Origin: Tistrella mobilis KA081020-065
Lineage (GTDB): Bacteria; Pseudomonadota; Alphaproteobacteria; Tistrellales; Tistrellaceae
Direction: 5' to 3'
DNA: 64,000 nucleotides
NCBI RefSeq assembly: GCF_000264455.2
Contig: NC_017957.2
Location: 496,001-560,000, forward strand
Positions 8,210-18,100 of this stretch are shown here, piece after piece (position 1 is the first letter of the stretch; each line of letters begins with the position of its first letter). Position numbers and translations under genes: made by a program. A model generated the notes under the pieces. It did no database searches and was not told the DNA's origin. It saw only the letters and a list, made by a program, of their open reading frames with translations.

Positions 8210-8226
8210 TCCCGACCGGTCGGGAT
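8209..8226. promoter_or_regulatory. 18-bp perfect palindrome at the end of the AraC gene
   Basis: ATCCCGACCGGTCGGGAT is a perfect palindrome beginning on the last base of the araC-type stop codon and ending 34 bp before the ligase start. It could be a regulator-binding site for the downstream gene or a hairpin in the message. No run of T follows, so a simple intrinsic terminator is unlikely. Confidence 0.5.
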
Positions 8227-8259
8227 GGGCGGTCCCTCGACCAGAGGTGACGTGACCCC

Positions 8260-10095
8260 ATGACCCGGACCGACGCTTCCACCCCAATTTTCACCGACCG
8301 GCTGGCCACCGACCAGCTGGCCGCCGACCTCACCGCCGCCCATCCGCGGGTGATCGATCTGGTGGCGCGTGGCGCCCGCCTGAACCCGGACGGCGTGGCG
8401 CTGGTTCATCTGCCGACCCCCGACCATCCGGGCACGGACCCCGTCAGCCATGACCGGATGATGGGGCTGGTGGCGGCTGCCGCTGCGCGCTTCCGTGCCC
8501 TGGGTGTCGGCCCGACCGATGCGGTCGCGATCCTGCTGCCAAGCTGCCCGGCGCTGATGGTGTCGCTCTGGGCGGCGATGTGGGCGGGGGTGGCACAGCC
8601 GCTGAACCTGCTGTTCACCCGCGATGCCATCGCCGCCCAGCTGAGGGCGGCGAAAGCGAAACTGCTGATCGTGCCGCCGGAAGGGGCGCCGGCGGGGCTT
8701 TATGAAAAGGTCGCGGGGCTGGAGGCGGAGATCCCCGGGTTGCGGATCCTGACCGCGCCGATCGATGGCAGCGTCGCCCTGGACGGCGAGGCGCTCAAGC
8801 CCGATCCCGACTGGCGCACCCGGCTCGACGAGAGGCGCGTCGCGGCCGATCCCGACCGGGTGGCGGCGCTCTATCCCACCGGCGGCACCACCGGCGCGCC
8901 CAAGCTTGCCCGATTGACCGAGCGCAGCATGGTCGCCTCGGCCCTGGGTTCCATGCTGTCGATCGACTATCGCAGGGACGACCGGCTGCTGGCCGGCCTG
9001 CCGCTGTTCCATGTCGGCGGTGCCTTCGTGGGCGCGCTGGCCGCCGCCGCCGCCGGGGCCGGCATGTGGTTCCCGACCATCGCCGGCTTCCGCAACCCGG
9101 CCGTGGTCGCGGCCTTCTGGCAGATGGTCGCCCGCCACCGGATCACGGTGGGCGCGCTGGTGCCGACCAGCCTGGGGGCGGTTGCCGGCACGCCGACCGA
9201 CGGCGCCGATCTGTCGTCGCTGCGGGTGGTGCTGACCGGCGCCTCGACCTGCCCGCCGGAAGTGGTGAAACGCTTCCTGGCCGCCTGGGGCGGCGATGCC
9301 GTGCGGCAGGTCTATGGCATGACCGAGTTTTCCGGCGCCATCGCCCAGGTTCATCACGACGTGATGCCCGACGGCGCCGCGGTCGGCCTGCCGCTGGCCC
9401 AGGTGGAGGTGGCGGTTCTGGCCGACGGCGTGCTGCACCGCACGGCGCCGACGCCTGCGGGCGAATTGCTGGCGCGCGGCCCGCAGGTCTTCGCCGGCTA
9501 TATCGACCCGCGCCAGACCGAGGCGGCGTTCTACGACGGCTGGCTGCGCACCGGTGACATCTGCCGGATCGGGGAGAGCGGCCAGCTGCACATCACCGGC
9601 CGGATCAAGGATCTGATCATCCGCGGCGGCCACAATATCGACCCGCTGATCCTGGAGGATGCCGCCATGGCCCATCCGGGCGTCGCCATGGCCGCGGCGG
9701 TGGGCCTGCCCGATACATATGCGGGCGAGGTGCCGATGCTGTTCGTGGTGCCGGCCGAAGGTGCCGATCTGGCCGATCTGGCGGGCTTCATGGAGAGCCG
9801 GATCACCGAGCCGCCGGCGCGGCCCAAGCGTATCGAACCGCTCGCCGAGATGCCGGTGACGCCGGTCGGCAAGATTTTCAAGCCGCGGCTGCGCGAGCTG
9901 GCGGCCGAGGCCGCTGCCCGCGCGCTGCTGGCGGCGATCGATCCGGCCGCGGCCACGGCCGTGAGCGCCGCCACCGACGGCACCAACGGCCTGCATCTGC
10001 GGCTGGACCTGCCGCCCGACTGGCCTGCCGCCAGCGCGGCGCGCATCCGCGCCGCGCTGGGAGAACTGCCGCTGCCGGTGGTGGAGGCCGGCTGA
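8260..10095 (+). CDS. AMP-forming acyl-CoA synthetase
   Basis: A 611-aa member of the adenylate-forming (ANL) superfamily that activates a carboxylic acid with ATP and CoA. Seen in order: the phosphate-binding loop YPTGGTTGAPKLARLT (about 206-221), the adenine/acyl site motif YGMTEFSG (about 352-359), DGWLRTGDICR (about 426-436) and the hinge GRIKDLIIRGGHNIDP (about 447-462). The C-terminal catalytic lysine lies in TPVGKIFKPRLRE (about 532-544). About 60 extra residues follow the usual end of the fold. An AGAGGTGA ribosome site is 10 nt before the ATG. It is the last gene of the crotonase/AraC set. Its substrate is unknown; the long spacing of conserved blocks is like medium- or long-chain fatty acid ligases. 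Confidence 0.92.
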   Translation: MTRTDASTPIFTDRLATDQLAADLTAAHPRVIDLVARGARLNPDGVALVHLPTPDHPGTDPVSHDRMMGLVAAAAARFRALGVGPTDAVAILLPSCPALMVSLWAAMWAGVAQPLNLLFTRDAIAAQLRAAKAKLLIVPPEGAPAGLYEKVAGLEAEIPGLRILTAPIDGSVALDGEALKPDPDWRTRLDERRVAADPDRVAALYPTGGTTGAPKLARLTERSMVASALGSMLSIDYRRDDRLLAGLPLFHVGGAFVGALAAAAAGAGMWFPTIAGFRNPAVVAAFWQMVARHRITVGALVPTSLGAVAGTPTDGADLSSLRVVLTGASTCPPEVVKRFLAAWGGDAVRQVYGMTEFSGAIAQVHHDVMPDGAAVGLPLAQVEVAVLADGVLHRTAPTPAGELLARGPQVFAGYIDPRQTEAAFYDGWLRTGDICRIGESGQLHITGRIKDLIIRGGHNIDPLILEDAAMAHPGVAMAAAVGLPDTYAGEVPMLFVVPAEGADLADLAGFMESRITEPPARPKRIEPLAEMPVTPVGKIFKPRLRELAAEAAARALLAAIDPAAATAVSAATDGTNGLHLRLDLPPDWPAASAARIRAALGELPLPVVEAG

Positions 10096-10105
10096 GCCGG
10101 GAGAA

Positions 10106-10873
10106 TCAGACCTCCGCCGCGCCGCCGTCGCAGGGGATGGTGGCGCCGGTGGTATAGGCGCCGGCGCGCGAGGCCAGGAAGATCGCGACGCCGGCGATGT
10201 CCTCGGGCTGGCCGATGCGGCCGAGCGGCACCTCGCCGACCACCTCGTCGCCGCGTTCGGCCAAGGTCGCCGCCATCATCTGGCTGGGGAAGGGGCCGGG
10301 GGCGATGGCGTTGACCAGGATGTTCTCGGCCGCCAGCCGTTTCGCCAGATGGCGGGTCAGCATGATGCAGCCGGCCTTGGACGAGGTATAGGCATAGGTT
10401 TCAAGGAAAGTGGGGTTGATGCCGTTGATCGAGGCGATGTTGATCACCCGGGCCGGCGAGGCGGCCGAGGCCGAGGCCCTGAGCAGCGGCAGCAGTTGCT
10501 GGGTCATGAAGAAGACCGACTTCATGTTGAGGTCGACCACCTTGTCCCAGCCGCTTTCCGGATAGTCGTCGATGGCGGCGCCCCAGGTGGCACCGGCATT
10601 GTTGACCAGGATGTCGAGCTTCTGTTCACGCGCGGTGATCTCGGCGACCAGGCTTTCGATGCCGGTCAGGGTCGACACATCGGCCGGCAGTGCGATGCAG
10701 GTGCCGCGTTCCGACAGCTTGTCGGCGATCTGCTGGCACACCGTCGCCTTGCGCGACGACACATAGACCTTGGCGCCGTTCTCGACGTAGCCGGTGGCGA
10801 TCATCTCGCCGATGCCGCGCGATCCGCCGGTGACCAGCGCCACCTTGCCGGAAATGTCGAACAGGTTCTGCAT
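10106..10873 (-). CDS. Short-chain dehydrogenase/reductase
   Basis: A 255-aa classical SDR oxidoreductase. The Rossmann cofactor loop is TGGSRGIGEMIATGY (about 15-29), NNAGATWG follows near residue 90, and the catalytic set is Ser (INIASINGINP), Tyr and Lys in YAYTSSKAG. The C-terminal SQMMAATLAERGDEVVGEVPLGRIGQPEDIAG segment is the mobile substrate lid. NADP use is likely from the Arg in VSSRK after beta-2. I use the start at 10873 (MQNLFDISG), with AAGGGAGG 9 nt upstream. It is convergent with the acyl-CoA synthetase and may act in the same acyl-CoA pathway as a 3-hydroxyacyl dehydrogenase, though that is inference. Confidence 0.92.
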   Translation of the reverse strand: MQNLFDISGKVALVTGGSRGIGEMIATGYVENGAKVYVSSRKATVCQQIADKLSERGTCIALPADVSTLTGIESLVAEITAREQKLDILVNNAGATWGAAIDDYPESGWDKVVDLNMKSVFFMTQQLLPLLRASASAASPARVINIASINGINPTFLETYAYTSSKAGCIMLTRHLAKRLAAENILVNAIAPGPFPSQMMAATLAERGDEVVGEVPLGRIGQPEDIAGVAIFLASRAGAYTTGATIPCDGGAAEV

Positions 10874-10999
10874 GGGCCGCAGCCTCCCTTGGATACGGTT
10901 CTTGTGGTTCCGCGGGAGCATAGGCGTGTGCGGGGCGGCTGGACAAGGGGCGGCGGCATCCGGTTCGCTCTGCGGAGCGTGGGGCGGCCGTTCTGCGGA

Positions 11000-12451
11000 T
11001 CAGAGGGCGATATCGACCGTGGTGCCGGCGCCGGGGGCGCTGTCGATCTGGAACCGGCCGCCATGCAGTTCCACCAGATGGCGGGTCAGCGGCAGGCCGA
11101 GCCCGGTGCCGGCATGGCGGCGGCCCATGGCGTTGTCGACCTGGCCGAAAGGGGTGAGCGCGATCTGCACCTGATCGGGCGTCATGCCGATGCCGTCGTC
11201 GCGGACCCGGATCCTGATCAGCCAGGGGGTGCCTGCATCGACCGGCACGGCGGCGAGTTCCAGCCGCACCTGGCCGCCCTCGGGCGTGAACTTCACCGCA
11301 TTCGACAAAAGGTTGAGCAGAATCTGGCGCAGCCGCAGCGGGTCGGCGATGATCCGCTGCGGGGCATCGCCGGCATCCAGCACCAGCTCCACCCGGGCCT
11401 CGTCGGCCATCGGGCGGATCATGTCGATACAGCCCTCGGCCACCGACACCGGATCCAGTGCCTCAAGTTCCAGCTCCAACCCGCCGGCCTCGACCTTCGA
11501 GAAGTCGAGGATGTGGTTGATCATGTCGAGCAGGTGGCGGCCGCTGAAGGTGATGTTGCGGGCGAAATCGACATAGCGCTCATGGCCCACCGGGCCGAGG
11601 ATCCGGCTTGCGATCGCGTCGGCATAGCCGATGATCGCATTCAGCGGCGTGCGCAGCTCGTGGCTGACATTGGCGAGGAAGCGCGACAGGATGGTGTTGG
11701 CGCGGGCCAGTTCCGCCGTGCGTTCCTCCACGCGCCGTTCCAGATCGGCCTTGGCGGCCTTGAGCCCGTCGGTCAGCGCCAACTGCCGGCGCTGGGCCTG
11801 TTCCTGCGCCCTGAGATAGACGAAGGTCAGGATGATCAGGCCCAGCACCGAAATGCCGGCCAGCAGCCCACCGGCGCGAAAGCTGGTGAGGACATCGGCG
11901 GTGTGGGTGTCCAGTTCCTGCTGTTCGCCGTTGCGCAGATCGATCAACAGGCTGCGGATCTCGTCCATGGAGGCGGCGCCCTGGCCCTCGCGGACCTGAT
12001 CGACCGCGGCGGCGAGCCCGCCCACCCGGCGCAGGATGATGGTTTCCTCAAGCTCGGTCATCTTGCGGAAGACGAGCCCGGGCAGCCGGTCCAGCAGGGC
12101 GCGCTGGCGGTTGATGCCGCTGAACAGCCGGTCCAGCTCGTCCAGATGGCGGTCGACCAGGGGGCGGGCGCTGTAATAGGGGGCGAGATAGGCTTCGTCG
12201 CCGGTGAGCAGAAAGCCGCGCTGGCCGGTTTCGGCATCGGTCAACGCGGTCAGCAGCCCGTCGGCGGCGGCAATCACCGCCCGGGTCTCACGCACGCGAT
12301 CGAAGGCATCCGCCATGCGGGTGCCGGCAATGGCGAAGGCGCTGCAGATCGCCAGCGCCAGGATGGCGGCCACGGCAACCGTACTGCGGAACGTCCAGCG
12401 TCGTTCCGACGTCTTCAGATCCTCGTCCTCTGCCACCCGATCATCCGACAT
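11000..12451 (-). CDS. Membrane sensor histidine kinase with CHASE3 domain
   Basis: A 483-aa kinase. Two membrane helices (about 20-42 and 190-212) flank an extracytoplasmic CHASE3 sensor whose mark is DAETGQRGFLLTGDEAYLAPYY (first 20: DAETGQRGFLLTGDEAYLAP). A coiled coil (KADLERRVEERTAELARA) leads to the phosphoacceptor helix FLANVSHELRTPLNAIIGYA, with the His in SHELRTPL, and then the ATPase domain with N box LLNLLSNAVKFTPEGG, G1 VRDDGIGM and G2 GTGLGLPLTRHL. There is no receiver domain. No cognate response regulator is adjacent, so it is an orphan sensor. Starts at 12451 and 12460 are both possible. Confidence 0.9.
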   Translation of the reverse strand: MSDDRVAEDEDLKTSERRWTFRSTVAVAAILALAICSAFAIAGTRMADAFDRVRETRAVIAAADGLLTALTDAETGQRGFLLTGDEAYLAPYYSARPLVDRHLDELDRLFSGINRQRALLDRLPGLVFRKMTELEETIILRRVGGLAAAVDQVREGQGAASMDEIRSLLIDLRNGEQQELDTHTADVLTSFRAGGLLAGISVLGLIILTFVYLRAQEQAQRRQLALTDGLKAAKADLERRVEERTAELARANTILSRFLANVSHELRTPLNAIIGYADAIASRILGPVGHERYVDFARNITFSGRHLLDMINHILDFSKVEAGGLELELEALDPVSVAEGCIDMIRPMADEARVELVLDAGDAPQRIIADPLRLRQILLNLLSNAVKFTPEGGQVRLELAAVPVDAGTPWLIRIRVRDDGIGMTPDQVQIALTPFGQVDNAMGRRHAGTGLGLPLTRHLVELHGGRFQIDSAPGAGTTVDIAL

Positions 12452-12591
12452 GAGGATCATCCGTCCACAGGCAGGCGCCGCTCCCCTGCCACCTCCGGCA
12501 TGGACACCCATCCCCTTGTTGCATGATCATCACGAAGAAAGTGTAAACAAATCGCCTCTGTTCCCCTGTTTGTGGTGCAAAGCCGCGCTGA

Positions 12592-12915
12592 ATGATCAAG
12601 ACCGTCGGATTGTTCGTGATAACCGCGCTTGCCGAGATTATCGGATGCGTCCTGCCCGCGCTATGGTTGCGTGGCGCGGCCGGGGCCTGGGTGCTGCTGC
12701 CGGGGGTGGCGGCGCTCGCCCTGTTCGTCTGGCTGCTGACCCTGCATCCGGCGGCGAGCGGCCGGGTCTTCGCGGCCTATGGCGGCATCTATGTCGCCAC
12801 GGCGCTGGTCTGGCTGCGGGTGGTCGACGGCGTGCGGTTGAGCCTGTCCGACTGGGCCGGGGCGGGGCTGGTCTTCGCCGGCGCGCTGGTCATTCTGGCG
12901 CAGTGGCAGCGGTAG
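12592..12915 (+). CDS. ynfA: YnfA/UPF0060 family small membrane protein
   Basis: A 107-aa protein with four transmembrane helices that matches the UPF0060 (YnfA) family along its length: the start [20 protein letters not shown], the core [21 protein letters not shown] and the end [20 protein letters not shown] are all characteristic. The family is distantly related to small multidrug resistance exporters; its transport role is poorly established. It is divergent from the histidine kinase. Its last 26 bp overlap the 3' end of the opposing phosphotransferase/kinase gene. Confidence 0.9.
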   Translation: MIKTVGLFVITALAEIIGCVLPALWLRGAAGAWVLLPGVAALALFVWLLTLHPAASGRVFAAYGGIYVATALVWLRVVDGVRLSLSDWAGAGLVFAGALVILAQWQR

Positions 12916-14548
12916 GGATGGGGGCAGAGGTAGAGGCGGGGGAAGATAGGGGATCGGCGGCGAGCCCCAGCGTCCCCCGTGCCCGCGCGGCCCGGTCGTC
13001 CGGCGCGCCATCCGCCGCCAGATGATGCCAGTCCGTCGGGCCGGCGCTGCCGGCGGCGCGGGCCAGCTGGGCGCGGACGACATCGGCATCGGCATCCGAC
13101 GGGTCGCCCCGCCTTGCGGTCACACGTTCCACCAGCACCGCCTCGGGCGCTTCCAGCCACAGCCCGTCGAAGGGCAGGTCGGCGGCTTCCGCCACGGCAC
13201 GGATGCGCGCGCGGGTGTCGGCGCGGTCGAAGACCGCATCGGCGATCACCGAATGGCCGGCGGCCAGCGCCGCCGCCGCCTCTGCCGCCATCTCTGCATA
13301 GATCCGTTCGGACACCTGGGGCGTGTAGGCCTCGGCGGGCAGGCGGGTGGTGGCGGCCTGGCCGAAGGCACGCTTGCGCAGCCGGTCGCTGGCGATGATC
13401 CGTGCCCCCGGTGCGGCGCCCAGATCGGCCGCAAGGGCTGCGGCGATGGTCGATTTGCCGCTGCCGCTGAACCCGCCCACGGCCACCAGCCGGGGCGGGG
13501 CGGGGGCCAGCAGCCGGCGGGCCAGATCCAGATAGGCGCCGGCCTCGGCCGCGATCCGGTCGCGATCCGCGCCGCTCGCATCCATCGCGGCGGCGGCCCC
13601 CACATGGGCGCGCACCACCGCACGCATGGCCAGGAACAGCGGCATCAGCGCCAGCCCCGGGCCCCGGTCATGGGCGGCACCGGCATTGTCTTCCGGGGCG
13701 GCATCCAGATAGCGGTTGAACACCGCGGCGGCGGCGGCCGGGCGGCCCCGATGCAGCAGGTCCATGATCAGAAAGGCCAGATCATAGAGCACATCGGTGA
13801 TCGCCAGATCGTCGTCGAATTCGATGCAGTCGAAGGCGGTGGGGCGGCCGTCGATCAGCACGATGTTGCGCAGATGCAGATCGCCATGGCCATGGCGCAC
13901 CCGGCCGATCCGCCCGCGCGCCTCCAGCAGGGCGGCATTGGCGGCGAAGGCGGCCTCGCTCGCCCCGATCACCGCGCGCGCGACCCCGCCATCCAGCAGC
14001 CCGGCGGCGATGCCCGCCTCCAGCCCCTGGCGGTTGATCTCCAGCACCCGCCGCACCCGGTCGGCACCGCCATCGGGCCCGATCACCCGGGCGGCGGCAT
14101 GGAAATCATACACCGCCTGGCCCAGCGCCTCGATCAGGCCGCGGTTCAGCCCATCCTGCCCGGCCAACCCGTCCCGTTCCGCCAGCCGGTCCAGCAGCCC
14201 GTCCTCGTCGAAGCGGACCATCTCGACCACGGCATCGACCAGCGGACCCGCCCCCTCCATCTCCACCCGGCCGTCGGGGCCGGCGGTCAGCCGCCGGACC
14301 CCCAGATAGATCCCGGGCGCGGTGCGCCGGTTCAACGCCACCTCGCGCCCGCAGGCGGCCGCACGCAGCGCCGCGGTGCCGAAATCCAGATAGGGAAACC
14401 GCACCGCCTTCTTCAGCTTCAGAACGCGCGTGCGGCCGATGAAGACCAGCGAGATATGGGTCTCCACCAGCCGCGGCGGCACGCCGTCGCCTGCCGCCAG
14501 ATGCTCTTTCACGCAGGCGATCGCAGCGCTCTGGTCTTCGGTGTGCAT
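12890..14548 (-). CDS. Phosphotransferase/P-loop kinase fusion (APH-AAA protein)
   Basis: A 552-aa protein with two halves. The first (about 1-330) is an aminoglycoside-phosphotransferase-like kinase: [20 protein letters not shown] holds the catalytic Asp and the metal site, and [20 protein letters not shown] follows. The second half (about 350-530) is a P-loop NTPase with Walker [17 protein letters not shown] and the zeta-toxin or gluconate-kinase style ASDRLRK and [18 protein letters not shown] segments. This architecture occurs widely as a bifunctional APH/ATP-binding protein of unknown substrate. Clinical aminoglycoside resistance should not be assumed. The start at 14548 (MHTEDQS) follows GAGGGG; the longer form from 14575 cannot be excluded. 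Confidence 0.87.
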   Translation of the reverse strand: MHTEDQSAAIACVKEHLAAGDGVPPRLVETHISLVFIGRTRVLKLKKAVRFPYLDFGTAALRAAACGREVALNRRTAPGIYLGVRRLTAGPDGRVEMEGAGPLVDAVVEMVRFDEDGLLDRLAERDGLAGQDGLNRGLIEALGQAVYDFHAAARVIGPDGGADRVRRVLEINRQGLEAGIAAGLLDGGVARAVIGASEAAFAANAALLEARGRIGRVRHGHGDLHLRNIVLIDGRPTAFDCIEFDDDLAITDVLYDLAFLIMDLLHRGRPAAAAAVFNRYLDAAPEDNAGAAHDRGPGLALMPLFLAMRAVVRAHVGAAAAMDASGADRDRIAAEAGAYLDLARRLLAPAPPRLVAVGGFSGSGKSTIAAALAADLGAAPGARIIASDRLRKRAFGQAATTRLPAEAYTPQVSERIYAEMAAEAAAALAAGHSVIADAVFDRADTRARIRAVAEAADLPFDGLWLEAPEAVLVERVTARRGDPSDADADVVRAQLARAAGSAGPTDWHHLAADGAPDDRAARARGTLGLAADPLSSPASTSAPIPTAATAPE

Positions 14549-14667
14549 CGGATGTCCATCCCCTCGCCGGACCATCGGGCAGCGCCATCATAACGCAAGG
14601 CGCGGGCGGGGTGGGGTGGGGATCGGGGGGTGCGGCGACAGGTCCGGGGTGCTGGGCAGGCCGCCGC

Positions 14668-14922
14668 TCAGAACATCAGCAGATACACGATGATCATCGC
14701 CAGCACCGCCAGCGACAGGCTGATCCACAGCACATGGCGCATGCGGCCGGTGGTGCGGGCCTGGCGGGCGGCGGTGCGGTCTTCGACCGGGGGGTGGCCG
14801 GCCGGGTTGACCGGGGCGTCGGGGCCGGGGGTGCCGGGGGCGTCGGCGCCCGGATGGGGGCCGGGGGTGATGCCCTGGCCCTGCTGGCGGGCGCGTTCCT
14901 GGGCGGGGGTGGGCTCGTTCAT
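14668..14922 (-). CDS. Small tail-anchored membrane protein, proline-rich
   Basis: An 84-aa protein from the ATG at 14922 (MNEPTPAQERARQQG), with GGAGG 7 nt upstream. A hydrophilic Pro/Gly/Ala-rich N-terminal region (about 1-60) is followed by a basic stretch and one C-terminal helix (VLWISLSLAVLAMIIVYLLM). It would be a single-span protein with its N-terminus in the cytoplasm. No family is recognised. Confidence 0.55.
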   Translation of the reverse strand: MNEPTPAQERARQQGQGITPGPHPGADAPGTPGPDAPVNPAGHPPVEDRTAARQARTTGRMRHVLWISLSLAVLAMIIVYLLMF

Positions 14923-15045
14923 TGCGGGCCTCCGCGTCATGTCGCTTCGGGCGCCCGGTTGGGCGTCCGCTTGACCTCGGAACTGCCGGGCCGGGCACAA
15001 GGTTCCGGACAGGGGTTATGTTGCGGGGCAGCAATCCGCCTGCCG

Positions 15046-15065
15046 CATACGCAAAATAACGTATG
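15046..15065. promoter_or_regulatory. Inverted repeat upstream of the permease-kinase fusion
   Basis: CATACG and CGTATG (15046-15051 and 15060-15065) are perfect 6-bp arms around the AT-rich spacer CAAAATAA, an unusual base composition in this region. It lies about 75 bp before the fusion gene and is a plausible operator or promoter element. Confidence 0.4.
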
Positions 15066-15137
15066 GGAGCCGGCCCCCGGCGCCGCTAGGCTGATGGTTC
15101 ACGGGCGTTGAACCGCGGGGAGGCGGCAGGCGGGCGT

Positions 15138-18100
15138 ATGGCGGATGCCGGGAGGGTCAGCAGCGGGCAGGCAGGGGGCGGCGGCGTGTCCGGCGGCGGC
15201 GTGTCCGGCGTCAGGCCGGGCACGGCCGCGCCGCAGCGCATCGTTCGCGTCCGCCGGCAGTACAATCAGTGGGTCGCGAACCAGACGCTGGAAGACTATG
15301 CGCTGCGCTTCACCGCCAAGAGCGCCCGGCGCTGGTCGCCCTGGCGGGTGGCGAATACCGCGCTCGGCTCCATCTCGTTCCTGGCGCTGGAGGCGATCGG
15401 CGGCGCGATCACGCTGGCCTATGGCTTCGACAATGCGGTGGCGGCGATCCTGACCGTTTCGGTGCTGATCTTCCTGACCGGCCTGCCGATCGCCGCCTCG
15501 GCCGCCAAATGGGGGGTGGATATCGATCTGCTGACCCGCGGCGCCGGCTTCGGCTATATCGGGTCGACGATCACCTCGCTGATCTATGCCAGCTTCACCT
15601 TCATCTTCTTCGCGATCGAAGCCGCGATCCTGGCCATGGCGCTTCAGGACCTGTTCGGGGTGCCGTTCTGGATCGGCACCATCGCCTCGTCGCTGGCGAT
15701 CATCCCGATCGTGACCCACGGCATCACCCTGATCAGCCGGGTACAGAACCTGACCCAGCCGGTCTGGATCGTGCTGCAGCTGCTGCCCTTCATCGCGCTG
15801 GCCCTGGCCGATCCGGGCATTTTTACCCGCTGGCAGGGGTTTGCCGGCACCGAGACCGGCGGCGGCGCCGGGATATCTGCGGGCGGCTTCGATCTGATGG
15901 CTTTCGGCGCGGCTTCGGGCGTGCTGTTCGCGCTGGTCGGGCAGATCGGCGAGCAGGTGGATTTCCTGCGCTTCCTGCCCCGCCGCCGCGGCCGGCGCGA
16001 TCTGCGTTGGTGGGCGGCGATGACCGCGGCCGGGCCGGGCTGGATCATCCCCGGCGCGCTGAAGCTGCTGGGCGGGTCGCTGCTGGCGGTTCTGGCGCTG
16101 GAGGCGGGCGTTCCCGTCGCCCATGCCGACGAGCCGACCCGGATGTATCTGGTCGCCTTCGGCCAGATGGTCGGCACCGATCAGGCGGCGCTGGCGCTGG
16201 GGTTGACCGGGGTGTTCGTGCTGCTGGCCCAGGTGAAGATCAACGTCACCAACGCCTATGCCGGCTCCATCGCCTGGTCGAATTTTTTCTCCCGCCTGAC
16301 CCACAGCCATCCGGGCCGGGTGGTCTGGCTGATCTTCAACGTCGCCATCGCCGTGCTGCTGATGTCTTTCGGTATCTATGAAGGGCTGGAGCACATCCTG
16401 GGGCTGTATTCGATCGTCGCCATCGCCTGGGTGGGGGCGATCACCGCCGATCTGGTGATCAACCGGCCGCTGGGTCTGGCGCCGAAGCGGATCGAGTTCC
16501 GCCGCGCCCATCTCTACGACGTCAACCCGGTGGGGCTCGGCGCCATGGGGCTGGCGGCGGCGGGCGCGATGCTCTGCCATTTCGGCGCCTTCGGCGCGGC
16601 CATCCAGCCCTTCGCGGCCTTCATCGCGCTGGGCGTGCCGATGATCGCCGCCCCGGCCATCGCGGCGGCCGGCGGCCACCGCTTCTATCTGGCCCGCCCG
16701 CCTGCGGCCATGGCCGAAGATACAGATGGGGGTGGGGCAGCGCCCGAGCCCTGCGTGATCTGCGAATACAGTTTCGAGCCCGAGGACATGGCGCAATGCC
16801 CCGCCTATGGCGGGCGGATCTGCTCGCTGTGCTGTTCGCTCGATGCCCGCTGTCACGACGTCTGCAAAACCGATGCCCGGCTGACCGACCAGTTCGCCCA
16901 GCTGCTGCGCCGGGTGATGCCGGCGGCGGCGCGCAGCCGCACCCTGCATCCGCTGGGGCTTTATCTCACCATCCTGACGGTCTCGCTGGGCGTGATCGGC
17001 GCAGCACTGGCGCTTGTGGGGGTGCAGGCGCATCTCGACGGCGGGCCGCCCGGGCCGGGTGCGGCGGCGACGCTGTGGAAGGCCTTTGCGGCCATGGCGA
17101 TCATCGCCGCGGTGGCGGCCTGGCTGTTCGTACTGGCGCGCGAAAGCCGCCAGGTCGCCCAGCTGGAAAGCAACCGGCAGACCCGGCTGTTGCTGGAAGA
17201 GATCGAGGCCCACAAGGCGACCGATGCCGAGCTGCAGCGCGCCAAGGAGGCGGCGGAGGCCGCCAACCTCGCCAAGACCCGCTATGTGGTGGGGATCAGC
17301 CATGAATTGCGCGCGCCTTTGAACGCCATCTTCGGCTATGCCCAGATCCTGGAACGCGATGCCGGCATGCCGCCGGCCAGGCGCGATGCCGTGCGGGTGG
17401 TGCGGCGCAGCGCCGAACACCTGGCCGGGCTGATCGACGGGCTGCTCGACATCTCGCGGATCGAGGCGGGGCATGTGACGCTGGCGCGGGAGCGCATCCG
17501 GCTGGGCGATTTCCTGGACCAGCTGGTCGGCATGTTCTCGCTCGCCGCCGCCGAGAAGGGCATCGGCTTCGTCTACGATGCCGCCCCCGACATCGCAACC
17601 GTCCAGGCCAGCGGTGCCCCGGTCGAGGTCTGGACAGACGAGAAGCGGCTGCGCCAGATCCTGATCAATCTTCTGTCCAATGCGGTGAAATTCACCGATC
17701 GCGGCCAGGTGACCTTCCGGGTCCGCCGCCGCAGCCAGGTGGCGGAGTTCGAGGTGATCGACACCGGCATCGGCATCGCGCCGGCCGATCTTGCGAAGAT
17801 CTTCGAACCCTTCGAGCGTGGCGGATCGGCCCGGGCGCGGGAATTGCCCGGCACCGGGCTGGGCCTGACCATCGCCAAGCTGCTGACCGAGATTCTGGGC
17901 GGCGAGATTTCCGTCACCAGCACCCCCGGCCAGGGCAGCCGCTTCCGTATCCGCCTGTTCCTGTCGGATGCGGGCGTGCACGATACGGGCGAGCCGGCGG
18001 CCCCGCCCCGGCCCGCCCGCGACGTGACCGGCTATGCCGGCCGGCGGCGGATGGTGTTGGTCGCCGATGACGACCCCTCGCACCGGTCGCTGATCGCCGA

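Noticed and set aside
8047-9996. A 649-codon - strand frame over the acyl-CoA synthetase
   Set aside because: Antisense of a gene with complete ANL motifs; low-complexity GRHQ composition.
13022-14593. A 523-codon + strand frame opposite the APH-kinase fusion
   Set aside because: Shadow frame; the - strand carries the HGDLHLRN and Walker A motifs.
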